A stretch of 64,000 nt of DNA, taken from Enterococcus faecium. GTDB lineage: Bacteria > Bacillota > Bacilli > Lactobacillales > Enterococcaceae. Below the pieces are notes generated by a model, which did not search any database, was not told where the DNA came from, and worked only from the letters and a program-made list of their open reading frames with translations. The position numbers and the translations under genes were made by a program. Where the stretch lies: the NCBI RefSeq assembly GCF_029023785.1, contig NZ_CP118955.1:248001-312000 (forward strand). Reading direction: 5' to 3'. Positions within the stretch are counted from its first letter, which is position 1; the number at the start of each line of letters is the position of its first letter. Positions 27,035-35,543 of this stretch are shown here, piece by piece.

Positions 27035-27733
27035 TTGGAAGAAAATAAAACCCTAGTAGAAGTAACTACTGACAAGATCCTTAGATATTTAAAGGAAATG
27101 CAGTTGCAAGTAGGAGATAAACTGCCGAATGAATATGAATTGTCCGATTATTTAGAGGTGGGGCGAAGCACGGTGCGAGAAGCTGTGCGGGCTCTAGCTT
27201 CCAGGAATATCCTTGAAGTTCGGCAAGGAGCGGGGACATTTGTCAGTGATAAGCGAGGGATTGCCAATGACCCACTCGGTTTTTCTTTGATTGAAGATCA
27301 GGATCGGATGATACGAGACTTATTTGAACTGAGATATTTATTGGAGCCTAAGATGGCAGGTTTGGCAGCGGAATATGCAACGAAGAATCAAATCGTCCAA
27401 ATGAAAAAATTAACGCAAAAGATTGAAACTTCTTTTCGAGAAGGCACACAAGAACATGTTCAATTAGACATCGATTTTCATACGATGATTGCAGAAGCTA
27501 GCGGAAACGTAGCCTTGCTGCATATTATCCCAATCATTAATGAATCAATTGCTTTGTTTAATAAAAATTATGATATCCAGCATCTGAAAATCGAGACGAT
27601 CGATATTCATACAGAGATCGTTCAGGCCATCGAAAGGCGGAATGCACTTGCTGCGTTTGATGCAATGACTGTCCATATGGCAATAAATCGGAGAGAATTA
27701 CAGAAAATAATAGGAGAAAAAGAAACTAATTGA
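27035..27733 (+). CDS. GntR/FadR family transcriptional regulator
   Basis: A 232-residue regulator: N-terminal winged helix (residues about 8-75, with PNEYELSDYLEVGRSTVREAVRAL and the wing RQGAGTFVS), then a helical FCD ligand domain (residues about 95-220, with DIDFHTMIAEASGN, and further His in HTEIV and VHMAIN that are likely metal or ligand contacts). Start is TTG, 8 nt after AGGAGG. It lies just upstream of a PTS IIC and a GH1 gene, with repeated TCATCAGATGA sites on both sides. I infer that it represses itself and that operon, releasing on a sugar phosphate or sugar acid. Confidence 0.88.
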   Translation: MEENKTLVEVTTDKILRYLKEMQLQVGDKLPNEYELSDYLEVGRSTVREAVRALASRNILEVRQGAGTFVSDKRGIANDPLGFSLIEDQDRMIRDLFELRYLLEPKMAGLAAEYATKNQIVQMKKLTQKIETSFREGTQEHVQLDIDFHTMIAEASGNVALLHIIPIINESIALFNKNYDIQHLKIETIDIHTEIVQAIERRNALAAFDAMTVHMAINRRELQKIIGEKETN

Positions 27734-27736
27734 CAG

Positions 27737-27779
27737 TTCATCTGATGTATTTTATGATAAATACATCAGATGAATTTTT
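27737..27779 (+). terminator. Hairpin built from two operator copies, downstream of the regulator
   Basis: TTCATCTGATGTATTT pairs perfectly (16 bp) with AAATACATCAGATGAA (27759-27774), followed by TTTTTGTTTT. Each arm contains the regulator's CATCAGATG core, so the DNA can act as a double operator for the PTS operon and the RNA as a terminator for the regulator gene. Confidence 0.75.
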
Positions 27780-27828
27780 GTTTTATATTTGGTAAAAAAG
27801 AGGAGTAAATAGTTTCTGTTCATCGAAA

Positions 27829-27842
27829 TGTAAGCGCTGACT
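27829..27842. promoter_or_regulatory. cre site (CcpA) upstream of PTS IIC / GH1 operon
   Basis: TGTAAGCGCTGACT matches the catabolite-responsive element consensus TGWAARCGYTWWCW at all but one position, 40 nt before the IIC start. It implies carbon catabolite repression. Confidence 0.7.
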
Positions 27843-27882
27843 AATAGACAAAAAGAGATGACGTCAAGGAGAAGAAGCAGGA

Positions 27883-29199
27883 ATGAGGGGATCTGGAATG
27901 AGTTTTATGGATAAATTAGCCAATGTTTTAGGGAACGTGGCAACGAGAATCAATAATTTAAGGTATATCATGGTGATAAAAAACGCATTTGCTGCATTGA
28001 TTCCGGTAATTATTACGGGTGCTTTTGGCACATTGTTTTCAGCAATGGTCTTTGACTCGGAAAATGGCTTAGCACAGATAAGTTTCTTGCGTTTTTTAGA
28101 AGAATTAAAGCCTATCGCATCTGCCATCAGCTATGTCACACTAAGTTTCTTGACCATCTATGCTGTTTTTCTGATAGGGATCGAATTAGCCAAGCTGAAT
28201 AAAGTGGATGGTGTATTCCCTGGTATCATCGCAGTGATGTCTTATTTATCTGTTAATCCAACTGTTTATGAATTAGTGAATGAAAATCAGACTGTTATAG
28301 TAGAAAACGTATTGGCTAAACAATATACAGATACGAAAGGGTTATTTTTGGGAATGTTGGTCTCCATCCTTTCTATTGAACTTTATTGCTGGTTGAGGAA
28401 ACAGAAGAAACTACAGCTGAGAATGCCTGATACCGTGCCAACGAATGTTTCTGCTAGTTTTTCTGCTTTATTCCCGACGATTCTGACTGTATCGGGTATC
28501 GCGGCTGCGGGATTTATCATCAAAGAACTTACAGGAATGTACCTTTATGATATCATTTACAATGTCGTACAACGCCCATTAGAAGGTGTCGTACAAGGGT
28601 TACCGGGTATTTTGCTATTGATGTTTATTGCGCAAGTCTTTTGGGTGATTGGTATCCATGGAAATCAAATGGTGAAGCCGATACGGGAACCGTTGCTTTT
28701 AGCGGCAATTGCTGTAAATACGGAAGCTTTTGAAGCTGGAAAAGAAGTACCGAACATTATTACTATGCCATTTTGGGATATGTATATGAGTATGGGCGGG
28801 TCTGGAGTCACGATCGGTTTACTGATTGCAGTATTGTTAGTTGGAAAACGGGAAGATATGAAACAAATCACCAAGTTATCCCTTGCTCCTGGGATCTTCA
28901 ACATCAATGAACCAGTTATTTTTGGTATGCCGATCATGCTGAATCCAATTTTAGCTATTCCGTTTATCTTAACGCCTCTTATCACTGGAACGATTGGTTA
29001 TTTTGCAACCGCTTTAGGATTTGCGGCGAAAGCAGTTGTAATGGTCCCTTGGCCAATGCCGCCGATCGTCAATGCTTATCTGGCAACAGCAGGAAATATC
29101 GGTGCAGTTATTACGCAACTTGTTTGTATTATTGTTTCTATTTTGATCTATCTGCCATTTGTAAAAGTAGCAAATCGTGTGGAAAATGATGGGATCTAA
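27883..29199 (+). CDS. PTS EIIC, cellobiose/beta-glucoside (Lac family)
   Basis: A 438-residue membrane permease of the PTS lactose/cellobiose family. About ten membrane segments are seen, with the family blocks NIITMPFWDMYMSMGGSGVT, SLAPGIFNINEPVIFGMPI and PWPMPPIVNAYLATAG. It translocates a beta-glucoside while IIA/IIB phosphorylate it; no IIA or IIB is next to it, so it likely borrows those of another system such as the operon at 31095. Start could be 27883 (AAGGAG 9 nt upstream) or 27898 (GAGGGG). The GH1 gene follows at 17 nt. Confidence 0.9.
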   Translation: MRGSGMSFMDKLANVLGNVATRINNLRYIMVIKNAFAALIPVIITGAFGTLFSAMVFDSENGLAQISFLRFLEELKPIASAISYVTLSFLTIYAVFLIGIELAKLNKVDGVFPGIIAVMSYLSVNPTVYELVNENQTVIVENVLAKQYTDTKGLFLGMLVSILSIELYCWLRKQKKLQLRMPDTVPTNVSASFSALFPTILTVSGIAAAGFIIKELTGMYLYDIIYNVVQRPLEGVVQGLPGILLLMFIAQVFWVIGIHGNQMVKPIREPLLLAAIAVNTEAFEAGKEVPNIITMPFWDMYMSMGGSGVTIGLLIAVLLVGKREDMKQITKLSLAPGIFNINEPVIFGMPIMLNPILAIPFILTPLITGTIGYFATALGFAAKAVVMVPWPMPPIVNAYLATAGNIGAVITQLVCIIVSILIYLPFVKVANRVENDGI

Positions 29200-29215
29200 A
29201 AAACAGGAGGAAATC

Positions 29216-30631
29216 ATGAAAATTACTATTCCAAAAAATTTTATTCTTGGTGCTGCATCTTCTGCTTGGCAAACGGAAGGTTGGAAAGGAAAAAAAGAAG
29301 GACAGGATTCGTTTATAGATAGCTGGTATAAAAATGAACATTTTGTTTGGCATAATGGGTATGGCCCAGCCGTAGCAACTAATTTTATGGAACAATACCA
29401 GCAGGATGTGGATCTGATGAAATCCATCCATCTGACACATTATCGGACTTCTATCAATTGGGCTCGTTTTTTTACTGATTATGAGAACTGTATAGTAGAT
29501 GAAGAATATGCTCAGCATATAAGTGAAATGATCGACTCTTTGATCGAAGCAGACGTAGAACCGATGATTTGTTTGGAACATTATGAAGTCCCAGCTTTTC
29601 TTTTGGAAAAATATGATGGCTGGTCTTCAAGAAAAGTAGTTGATTTTTATGCTAAGTATGCTCAAATTGCCTTTGATCGTTACGGTGATAGGGTAAAAAA
29701 CTGGTTTACATTCAACGAACCAATCGTTCCCCAAACGCGTTGCTATTTGGATGCTGTTCGCTGGCCGCATGAACAAAACACAAAAAAGTGGATGATGTGG
29801 AATTATCATAAAGTTTTAGCAACGGCTAAAGCAGTAGAGATTTACCGCAGCGGAAATTATGGTGGAAGGATTGGCTGTATTTTAAATCCTGAAATGGTCT
29901 ATGCTCGATCCAATTCTCCAGAAGACCAAAAAGCTGCTTATATGTATGATTTGTTTTATAATCGAGTATTTTTTGATCCGATGGTAAAAGGATACTACAC
30001 AGAAGAGTTCCTGGAGTTGTGTCAAAAACAATCGATTTATTTCGATCCTGCAACAGAGGATTTAGAAACGATTCAGCATCATACAGTAAATTTCCTTGGA
30101 ATCAATCAATATTATCCTAAACGCGTTCGCGCCCCTCGTTATCAATGGAATGAAGAGACACCTTTCCATCCTGAACGATATTATGAAGTCTTTGATTTAC
30201 CTGGGAAGAAAATGAATAATTCCAGGGGATGGGAAATCTATCCGAAAATCATGTATGATATAGCCATGTATCTAAAAGAAAATTATCATAATATCCCTTG
30301 GCTGATAACAGAAAACGGTATGGGAAGAGAATATGAAGAACAGTATATGGATGAGAAAGGAATCGTGCAAGATGATTACCGTATCGAATTTATCGGACAG
30401 CATTTGCATTACTTGATCAAAGCAACAGAAGAAGGCGCAAATTGCGAAGGCTATATGTTATGGGCATTCACTGACTGTGTGTCACCAATGAATGCATTTA
30501 AGAATCGATATGGATTAGTTCGAATCGAATTGAACGATGAACGAAGCAGAACATTGAAAAAATCTGCTTCGTGGTATCAGACTTTGATTGATAAGAGAGA
30601 ATTGGATTTGCCTGACGAAATCTATAAATAA
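29216..30631 (+). CDS. Glycoside hydrolase family 1, 6-phospho-beta-glucosidase
   Basis: A 471-residue GH1 enzyme that would hydrolyse the 6-phospho-beta-glucoside imported by the preceding IIC. Acid/base Glu168 lies in FTFNEPIV and nucleophile Glu366 in LITENGMG. N-terminal FILGAASSAWQTEG and C-terminal EGYMLWAFTDCVSPMNAFKNRYGLV are characteristic. Start at 29216 is set by AGGAGGAAATC; an open frame extends 13 codons upstream into the IIC gene without a ribosome site. Co-transcribed with the IIC gene and probably under the GntR regulator and CcpA. Confidence 0.92.
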   Translation: MKITIPKNFILGAASSAWQTEGWKGKKEGQDSFIDSWYKNEHFVWHNGYGPAVATNFMEQYQQDVDLMKSIHLTHYRTSINWARFFTDYENCIVDEEYAQHISEMIDSLIEADVEPMICLEHYEVPAFLLEKYDGWSSRKVVDFYAKYAQIAFDRYGDRVKNWFTFNEPIVPQTRCYLDAVRWPHEQNTKKWMMWNYHKVLATAKAVEIYRSGNYGGRIGCILNPEMVYARSNSPEDQKAAYMYDLFYNRVFFDPMVKGYYTEEFLELCQKQSIYFDPATEDLETIQHHTVNFLGINQYYPKRVRAPRYQWNEETPFHPERYYEVFDLPGKKMNNSRGWEIYPKIMYDIAMYLKENYHNIPWLITENGMGREYEEQYMDEKGIVQDDYRIEFIGQHLHYLIKATEEGANCEGYMLWAFTDCVSPMNAFKNRYGLVRIELNDERSRTLKKSASWYQTLIDKRELDLPDEIYK

Positions 30632-30745
30632 ATAGAAGTTTTTTGTAGATGTTCATTGTATTTACTGGTTATTTGAAATAAAAGAGGTTGTGAATCCAGC
30701 GTTTTGAGCTAATACCCAGGGTCAGCTGATTGAACACCGTTTATT

Positions 30746-30880
30746 GAGAGGTTGTGAAAAAGCTGTCCTGCATCAAGTAATAAGAATAGCAAAGTAAAAA
30801 CAACATCTTATGTTTTTAACTTGGTTGGACTTATTACCGCAGATGCAAGCTTTTGAATACCGTTTATTTGAAAAAAGTTG
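30746..30880 (-). repeat. Dyad repeat family A, copy 1
   Basis: Reverse-oriented copy of the unit found tandemly at 35544-35797 and at 60001-60133. Shared blocks: CTGCATCAAGTAATAAGAA, ACTTATTACCGCAGATGCAA and GCTTTTGAATACCGTTTA. The two halves are imperfect inverted repeats, so a transcript would fold into one long hairpin. Confidence 0.8.
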
Positions 30881-30908
30881 TGACAAGTTTTGTGTCACAA
30901 CTTTTTTT
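30872..30908 (+). terminator. Terminator after the GH1 gene
   Basis: AAAAGTTGTGACA pairs with TGTCACAACTTTT around AGTTTTG, then more T. It belongs to the GTTGTGACA terminator type used repeatedly in this window. Confidence 0.85.
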
Positions 30909-30951
30909 GTGCACGTTAAAAGAAAAAAGGTAATAAAAATTAATTTGTGTG

Positions 30952-30980
30952 TTTAGTGTGCGCTTTCTTTTTTAGTGTGT
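30952..30980 (+). promoter_or_regulatory. Direct repeats TTTAGTGTG, candidate enhancer (UAS)
   Basis: TTTAGTGTG occurs at 30952-30960 and 30971-30979, start-to-start 19 bp (about two helical turns), 60-90 bp upstream of the sigma-54 promoter. Position and spacing suit binding of a LevR-type activator. Confidence 0.45.
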
Positions 30981-31023
30981 ATGCAACTTGGTATAGACCT
31001 TAAATGTGATGATATCAACTTTT

Positions 31024-31038
31024 TAAAGCGCTTTTAAA
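31024..31038. promoter_or_regulatory. cre-like palindrome before the sigma-54 promoter
   Basis: TAAAGCGCTTTTA-like sequence centred on the perfect palindrome AAAGCGCTTT, adjacent to the -24 element. Possible CcpA site. Confidence 0.45.
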
Positions 31039-31040
31039 GT

Positions 31041-31056
31041 TGGCACGCTACTTGCT
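31041..31056 (+). promoter_or_regulatory. Sigma-54 (RpoN) -24/-12 promoter
   Basis: TGGCACGCTACTTGCT matches the sigma-54 consensus TGGCACG-N4-TTGCW in every fixed position, with the obligatory GG and GC and the exact spacing. It lies 39 nt before the IIB start codon. Several Firmicute PTS operons are controlled by RpoN with LevR-family activators; no such activator gene is in the window. Confidence 0.8.
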
Positions 31057-31094
31057 TATATACAAGTGTAAGTATAGAAAGGAACGTGTTTAAA

Positions 31095-31415
31095 ATGGAA
31101 AAGAAAACAATCATGCTTGTATGTTCAGCTGGAATGAGTACAAGTCTCCTAGTCACAAAAATGCAAAAGGCAGCAGAAGCAAAAGGAATGGAAGCAGACA
31201 TCTTTGCTGTATCTGCTTCAGATGCGGATAATCAACTAGAATCTAAAAATGTAGACGTTTTACTTTTAGGACCGCAAGTACGCTTTATGCAAAATCAATT
31301 TGCTGAAAAGCTAGCACCTAAAGGCATTCCTTTAGATGTAATCAATATGGCTGACTATGGCATGATGAATGGTGAAAAAGTACTCGACCAAGCAGAAAAA
31401 CTAATAAACAAATAA
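31095..31415 (+). CDS. PTS EIIB, cellobiose/lactose family
   Basis: A 106-residue cytoplasmic phosphotransfer protein of the Lac/Cel family. The phospho-Cys is Cys10 in MLVCSAGMST, followed by the typical loop SLLVTKMQKAA. Start is ATG 31095, with AAAGGA 11 nt upstream; an in-frame GTG at 31086 is less likely. First gene of the operon IIB-IIA-IIC driven by a sigma-54 promoter. It receives phosphate from the IIA encoded 25 nt downstream and passes it to the sugar at the IIC. Confidence 0.92.
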   Translation: MEKKTIMLVCSAGMSTSLLVTKMQKAAEAKGMEADIFAVSASDADNQLESKNVDVLLLGPQVRFMQNQFAEKLAPKGIPLDVINMADYGMMNGEKVLDQAEKLINK

Positions 31416-31440
31416 TAAAAATTATCGGAGGATACAATAA

Positions 31441-31758
31441 ATGGAAGATCAAAAAAATCTAGAAGCCATCATGGGTCTGATCATGTTTGGCGGAAATGCA
31501 AAAAGCGATGCAATGGAAGCGATTGCTGCTGCGAAAAAAGGTGATTTCACTTTAGCAGATGAAAAAATCAAAGATGCAGAGGAATCTTTAGTCCAAGCAC
31601 ATCACTCTCAAACAGAGATGCTGACACAAGAAGCACAAGGAAATCACGTTGAAGTCACGCTTTTGACGGTCCACAGTCAAGATCATCTGATGACATCTAT
31701 AGCTTTTACAGATTTAGCAAAAGAGATCATTGATCTGTATCGTCGATTGAACGCGTAA
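31441..31758 (+). CDS. PTS EIIA, cellobiose/lactose family
   Basis: A 105-residue all-helical IIA of the Lac family, which forms trimers. The active-site histidine lies in QAHHSQTEML (residues 54-55), and the C-terminal VHSQDHLMTSIAF is the usual helix with the metal-binding Asp. ATCGGAGGATACAATAA precedes the ATG. Middle gene of the operon; takes phosphate from HPr and gives it to the IIB. Confidence 0.92.
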   Translation: MEDQKNLEAIMGLIMFGGNAKSDAMEAIAAAKKGDFTLADEKIKDAEESLVQAHHSQTEMLTQEAQGNHVEVTLLTVHSQDHLMTSIAFTDLAKEIIDLYRRLNA

Positions 31759-31786
31759 TCTACAGTAAAGAAAAGAGGGAAGATTT

Positions 31787-33040
31787 ATGGATAAATTTGT
31801 TGCATTTATGGAGAAACATTTTATACCTGTAGCATCAAAAATTGGTGCACAACGGCATTTAGTTGCGATTCGGGACTCATTTATGGTGAGTATGCCGTTA
31901 ATGATCTTAGGAGCATTAGCAGTAATGATCAATAACTTACCGATTCCCGGGTTCCAAGAATTGATGAACTCAATTTTTGGTGGTGAATCATGGAAAGGAT
32001 TCGGGGCTGCTGCTTGGAACGGTACATTTGCCATTCTTTCTGTCTTGATTGCTTTCTTGCTTGCTTATCATTTAGCTAACGGCTACCGAAAAGACGGTGT
32101 TTCCGCAGGTGTGATTTCTTTAGGCTCTTTCTTCGCTTTAGGCGGAGCATTAGGTATGAGCTCAAACGGTTTGTTTATTGCTATTATTGTTGGGATTATT
32201 TCAACAGAAATCTTTGTACGTTTAAGCGGAAATGAAAAATTGATCATCAAAATGCCTGATGGTGTGCCACCGGCAGTTGCAAAAGCATTTGCTTCATTAC
32301 TACCAGCAATGATCACTATCTCTGCGTTTGCTTTAGTTGCTGCAATTTTTGCTGCATTCGGTGTTGATGATATCGTAGGTTCTTTCTATACAGTGGTCCA
32401 AGAACCATTTATGGGACTTGCAAACTCTTATCCATCTGCCTTACTGCTTGCATTTATCACACCATTCTTATGGTTCTTTGGTTTACACGGAGCGAATATG
32501 GTCGATCCTTTGATGCAAACAATCAATGCGCCAGCCATTGAAGCAAACGTTAATGCAATCGCAGCTGGACATAGCGCACCGTTTATCGTGAACAAACCTT
32601 TCTTTGACAGCTTTGTCAACTTAGGAGGAACAGGTGCAACTTTAGGTTTACTGTTAGCTATTTATTTAGTAGGACGTAAAAACAAACCATATATGGTTGT
32701 AACAAACTTGTCGATTGCGCCAGGTGTCTTCAATATTAATGAACCAACGATGTTTGGGTTACCTATCGTGTTGAACCCGATCATGTTCATTCCATTTATT
32801 TTGACACCAATGGTCTTAGTTAGTGTTGCTTACTTTGCGACTTCTACAGGTTTAGTGCCAGCAGCTACCGTTATGCCTCCATGGGTAACTCCACCAATTA
32901 TTGGCGGTGTATTGGCAACAAAAAGTATTGCAGGTGGTGTACTAGCCGCTGTCAATTTGGTTCTTTCTATTTTGATCTATCTACCGTTCGTCAAGGTAGC
33001 TACGATCCAAGAAAGAAGAAAAGAAGCTTTAGATGCTTGA
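31787..33040 (+). CDS. PTS EIIC, cellobiose/lactose family
   Basis: A 417-residue membrane permease of the Lac/Cel PTS family with the conserved blocks FGLHGANMVDPLMQ, NLGGTGATLGL and APGVFNINEPTMFGLPIVLNPI. It completes a full IIB-IIA-IIC system, which I expect to import cellobiose or a similar beta-glucoside; the GH1 enzyme and second IIC encoded just upstream may share its IIA/IIB. AAGAGGGAAGATTT precedes the ATG. Terminator follows. Confidence 0.92.
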   Translation: MDKFVAFMEKHFIPVASKIGAQRHLVAIRDSFMVSMPLMILGALAVMINNLPIPGFQELMNSIFGGESWKGFGAAAWNGTFAILSVLIAFLLAYHLANGYRKDGVSAGVISLGSFFALGGALGMSSNGLFIAIIVGIISTEIFVRLSGNEKLIIKMPDGVPPAVAKAFASLLPAMITISAFALVAAIFAAFGVDDIVGSFYTVVQEPFMGLANSYPSALLLAFITPFLWFFGLHGANMVDPLMQTINAPAIEANVNAIAAGHSAPFIVNKPFFDSFVNLGGTGATLGLLLAIYLVGRKNKPYMVVTNLSIAPGVFNINEPTMFGLPIVLNPIMFIPFILTPMVLVSVAYFATSTGLVPAATVMPPWVTPPIIGGVLATKSIAGGVLAAVNLVLSILIYLPFVKVATIQERRKEALDA

Positions 33041-33048
33041 TTAATCAA

Positions 33049-33087
33049 AAAACGGAGAACAAGTGATTGTTTTCCGTTTTTTTTTTT
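33049..33087 (+). terminator. Terminator of the cellobiose-type PTS operon
   Basis: AAACGGAGAACAA pairs with TTGTTTTCCGTTT (one mismatch) around GTGA, followed by nine T. Confidence 0.85.
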
Positions 33088-33171
33088 ACATCACTATTGT
33101 TGTCATTGCTAATTTTCATAAAGATTTGTATAATTTTTGTAAACGTTTTATTTTAGTCGGAGGTTTAAACA

Positions 33172-33636
33172 TTGGTTACATATAACTGGATCAAATTAAG
33201 AGAACACCCAGAATTAGTAAAACAAAGCGCGAATTGGTTTTCATCAAAATGGGGAGTTCCTGCTGTTGTGTATGAGGAAAGTATTCGTACTGGAATCGCT
33301 AATAAGGAAAGTATTCCTCAATGGTATGTGGTCTTAGATGAAAAAGAAACCATCGTCGGAGGAGCGGGCGTCATTGAAAACGACTTCCATAACCGCCCTG
33401 ATCTGACACCAAATCTTTGTGCCCTGTTTGTTGAACCGGAAAAGCGTAAGCAGGGGATAGCCAAGCGGATATTAGCGGAAATCAGAAAAGAAATGCATCA
33501 ACTTGGGTACGAAAAACTTTACTTAATTACAGATCATACCACGTTTTATGAACGATACGAGTGGACATTTTTGACAATGGTCAAGGAAGAAAGTGGGACG
33601 ACCGCTCGTCTGTATCAAAGTGATACGATAGGGTGA
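33172..33636 (+). CDS. GNAT family N-acetyltransferase
   Basis: A 154-residue acetyltransferase. The acetyl-CoA loop is EKRKQGIAKRILAEI (residues about 88-102), preceded by the beta4 strand NLCALFVEP and followed by LYLITDHTTFYERYEW, the usual beta5 and C-terminal Tyr region. Start is TTG at 33172 after TCGGAGG. Substrate unknown. Monocistronic with a terminator shared with the convergent YrhK-like gene. Confidence 0.87.
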   Translation: MVTYNWIKLREHPELVKQSANWFSSKWGVPAVVYEESIRTGIANKESIPQWYVVLDEKETIVGGAGVIENDFHNRPDLTPNLCALFVEPEKRKQGIAKRILAEIRKEMHQLGYEKLYLITDHTTFYERYEWTFLTMVKEESGTTARLYQSDTIG

Positions 33637-33682
33637 AAAAAGAGGCATGAGATTTGAAAAATTCTCATGCCTCTTTTTTTTT
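33637..33682. terminator. Bidirectional terminator between convergent genes
   Basis: AGAGGCATGAGA pairs with TCTCATGCCTCT around a short AT loop, flanked by A-run and T-run; overlaps the 3' end of the minus-strand gene. Confidence 0.85.
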
Positions 33683-33985
33683 GCTTGTTCTCTTCATTGC
33701 TTTTTTTTCGTCGTAAATAAAAATGTTCCTTACGATTCTGAGAATAGGACGAATCGTCAAGAAAATAGCACCAGCCAAATAAAAATAGGTGCCATATCGA
33801 TCGGGGATTTTAGTTAAGGAAGCAAGGCTTCCAAAAATATAGAAAATCCCGGTTAATAAATCGACAGCCAGTGAGATCAATGTGTAACGATTTTGGAAAT
33901 AGAAGCGGAAGCGACGTCCTCGTATTTCGATATCTTCTTCTTTTCCTATTTCGATCTCATGGGTATTTCGTTTGATTTTGGGCAT
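33665..33985 (-). CDS. YrhK-like small membrane protein
   Basis: About 106 residues from ATG 33985, which is preceded by AGGTGATT; the GTG at 33997 lies within that ribosome site. Two hydrophobic segments (residues about 38-58 and 68-90) separated by a short loop, with a basic, lysine-rich tail. The arrangement (YTLISLAVDLLTGIFYIFGSLAS then YFYLAGAIFLTIRPILRIVRNI) fits the YrhK domain family, of unknown function. It is followed on the same strand upstream by the alcohol dehydrogenase gene, 30 nt away, so the two may be co-transcribed. Confidence 0.7.
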   Translation of the reverse strand: MPKIKRNTHEIEIGKEEDIEIRGRRFRFYFQNRYTLISLAVDLLTGIFYIFGSLASLTKIPDRYGTYFYLAGAIFLTIRPILRIVRNIFIYDEKKAMKRTSKKKEA

Positions 33986-34015
33986 AAAGAAAATCACCTG
34001 TATTTTTTACTGAAT

Positions 34016-35149
34016 TCAAGGTTTCAAAACAACTTTTATATTTTTATCTTCTTTTTTGTCAAAGATCTCATATGCTTGTGCTGCTTCTGATAGTGGCAGC
34101 GAATGAGTAATGATTTGTGTAGGATCGAATAGTCCTTCTGCAATCATTGCGTAAATTTTTGGCATTAGATGGATAATTGGTGCCTGTCCATGCTTGACAG
34201 CGATATCCCGCATAAAAAATTCTTGTAGCGGGTAAGAAGAAGCTGGAGTCATATAAACACCAGTTACTTGGACTGTTCCAAATTTTTTGACAGCTTGCGA
34301 TGCCATCTGTAATGGAGAGATTGTGCCGCTTTGTAAGCTTACTAAATTTTTCGCTTTTTCTTTGACAGGCTCTAATCCGTCCATTCCTACACAATCGATA
34401 ATGACATCTGCGCCACCTTTAGCCAGTTCATACAATTCTGTTCCAGCTTGTGCCGTGTCTTCTAAGAAATAAGTTTCAACCCCATTGTAATTAGCCGCTT
34501 TATCTAGACGGTGCTGTACTGGATCTACTGCGATTACGCGCTCTGCTCCAGCCATAACAGCGAATTTTTGAGCGAATAGACCGACTGGACCAGAACCTAG
34601 AATCACAACTGTATCGCCTTTTTTTACTCCTGCGTTTTCAACGCTCCAATAAGCTGTGGGCAAAATATCTGATAGAAATAAAACTTTTTCATCAGGAAGA
34701 TCATTATCTGGTACAACAAATGAAGTAGAGTCTGCATAAGGAACTCTTAGATATTCCGCTTGACCACCCCAATGATTACCGTTCAACTTGCCAAATCCGA
34801 AAAGCCCGCCATATAACTGATCTGGATTTGATTCATCACATTGGCTTTCCATGTGATTCAGGCAGAAATGACAATGACCACAACTAATATTAAAAGGGAT
34901 AACCACACGTTGCCCTTTTTTCAATGTTTGAACTTGAGATCCCACTTCTTCAACGATTCCCATTGGTTCGTGTCCTACAACATACCCTTTTTCCAAAACT
35001 GCTTCACCATGATGGTAAAGATGCAGATCGGAGCCGCAAATGGCTGTTGCTGTGATACGGATGATTGCATCTGTTGGTTCTAATATTTTTGGATCATCTA
35101 CGTTTCTGATTTCCATTTTCTGTTTTCCTTGCCAAGTGACTGCTTTCAT
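34016..35149 (-). CDS. Zinc-dependent alcohol dehydrogenase (formaldehyde dehydrogenase-like)
   Basis: A 377-residue medium-chain dehydrogenase. Catalytic zinc ligands: Cys in TAICGSDLHLYHH and the GHEPMGIVEEVG block. Structural zinc: four Cys in SCGHCHFCLNHMESQCD. NAD fold: ILGSGPVGLFAQ. The insertion GGLFGFGKLNGNHWGGQAEYLRVPYAD is typical of the glutathione-independent formaldehyde dehydrogenase branch (FdhA-like), which acts on aldehydes or alcohols. I start at ATG 35149 because AAAGGAG lies 8 nt upstream; the ATG at 35173 has no ribosome site. Physiological substrate unknown. Confidence 0.88.
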   Translation of the reverse strand: MKAVTWQGKQKMEIRNVDDPKILEPTDAIIRITATAICGSDLHLYHHGEAVLEKGYVVGHEPMGIVEEVGSQVQTLKKGQRVVIPFNISCGHCHFCLNHMESQCDESNPDQLYGGLFGFGKLNGNHWGGQAEYLRVPYADSTSFVVPDNDLPDEKVLFLSDILPTAYWSVENAGVKKGDTVVILGSGPVGLFAQKFAVMAGAERVIAVDPVQHRLDKAANYNGVETYFLEDTAQAGTELYELAKGGADVIIDCVGMDGLEPVKEKAKNLVSLQSGTISPLQMASQAVKKFGTVQVTGVYMTPASSYPLQEFFMRDIAVKHGQAPIIHLMPKIYAMIAEGLFDPTQIITHSLPLSEAAQAYEIFDKKEDKNIKVVLKP

Positions 35150-35429
35150 TGGAGATGCTCCTTTCAGATTCATAAAATTGTCTGCATTATTAGTACTACA
35201 GATAATTTCATTTTAAAGGAGATCTTACCTTTTTGATAATGAAACGCTTTTTTTCTTAAATGAAACATTCTATAGTCTTATGTATTTGTGTTCGGAGAGG
35301 TGTGTTTCCGATTTTTTAGTGTAATGGTAATCATTGAAATAGTTGTATCCGTTAGATGATGTTGGATTGGCAAGAGAGTAAACGTTGAAAAAATAGTTGT
35401 TTTCAAAAAGAAACAGACATAAATAAAAA

Positions 35430-35543
35430 GAGGTTATGACAGAAGGGATCAGTTTCTCGGTATTAAGTCAAATTTATGCAAAAACGTGAGGAACCATTTT
35501 CACAAAATTTTTCTTCATACTCGAAACTAAACGCCTTTTTCAT
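35430..35543 (+). repeat. Repeat of the GAGGTTRTGACAGA type (family B-like)
   Basis: Begins GAGGTTATGACAGAAG, as do the elements at 50589 (plus strand) and 60008 (minus strand, GAGGTTGTGACAGAGATG). The interior is diverged. Confidence 0.5.

Larger units (their letters stand above)
30632..31094. other. Intergenic region: repeat elements, terminator and sigma-54 promoter
   Basis: No coding sequence. From left to right: a short repeat remnant (30683-30753), a dyad repeat of family A, a GTTGTGAC terminator, two TTTAGTGTG direct repeats, a cre-like palindrome, and a sigma-54 type promoter for the downstream PTS operon. Each is listed separately. Confidence 0.8.
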
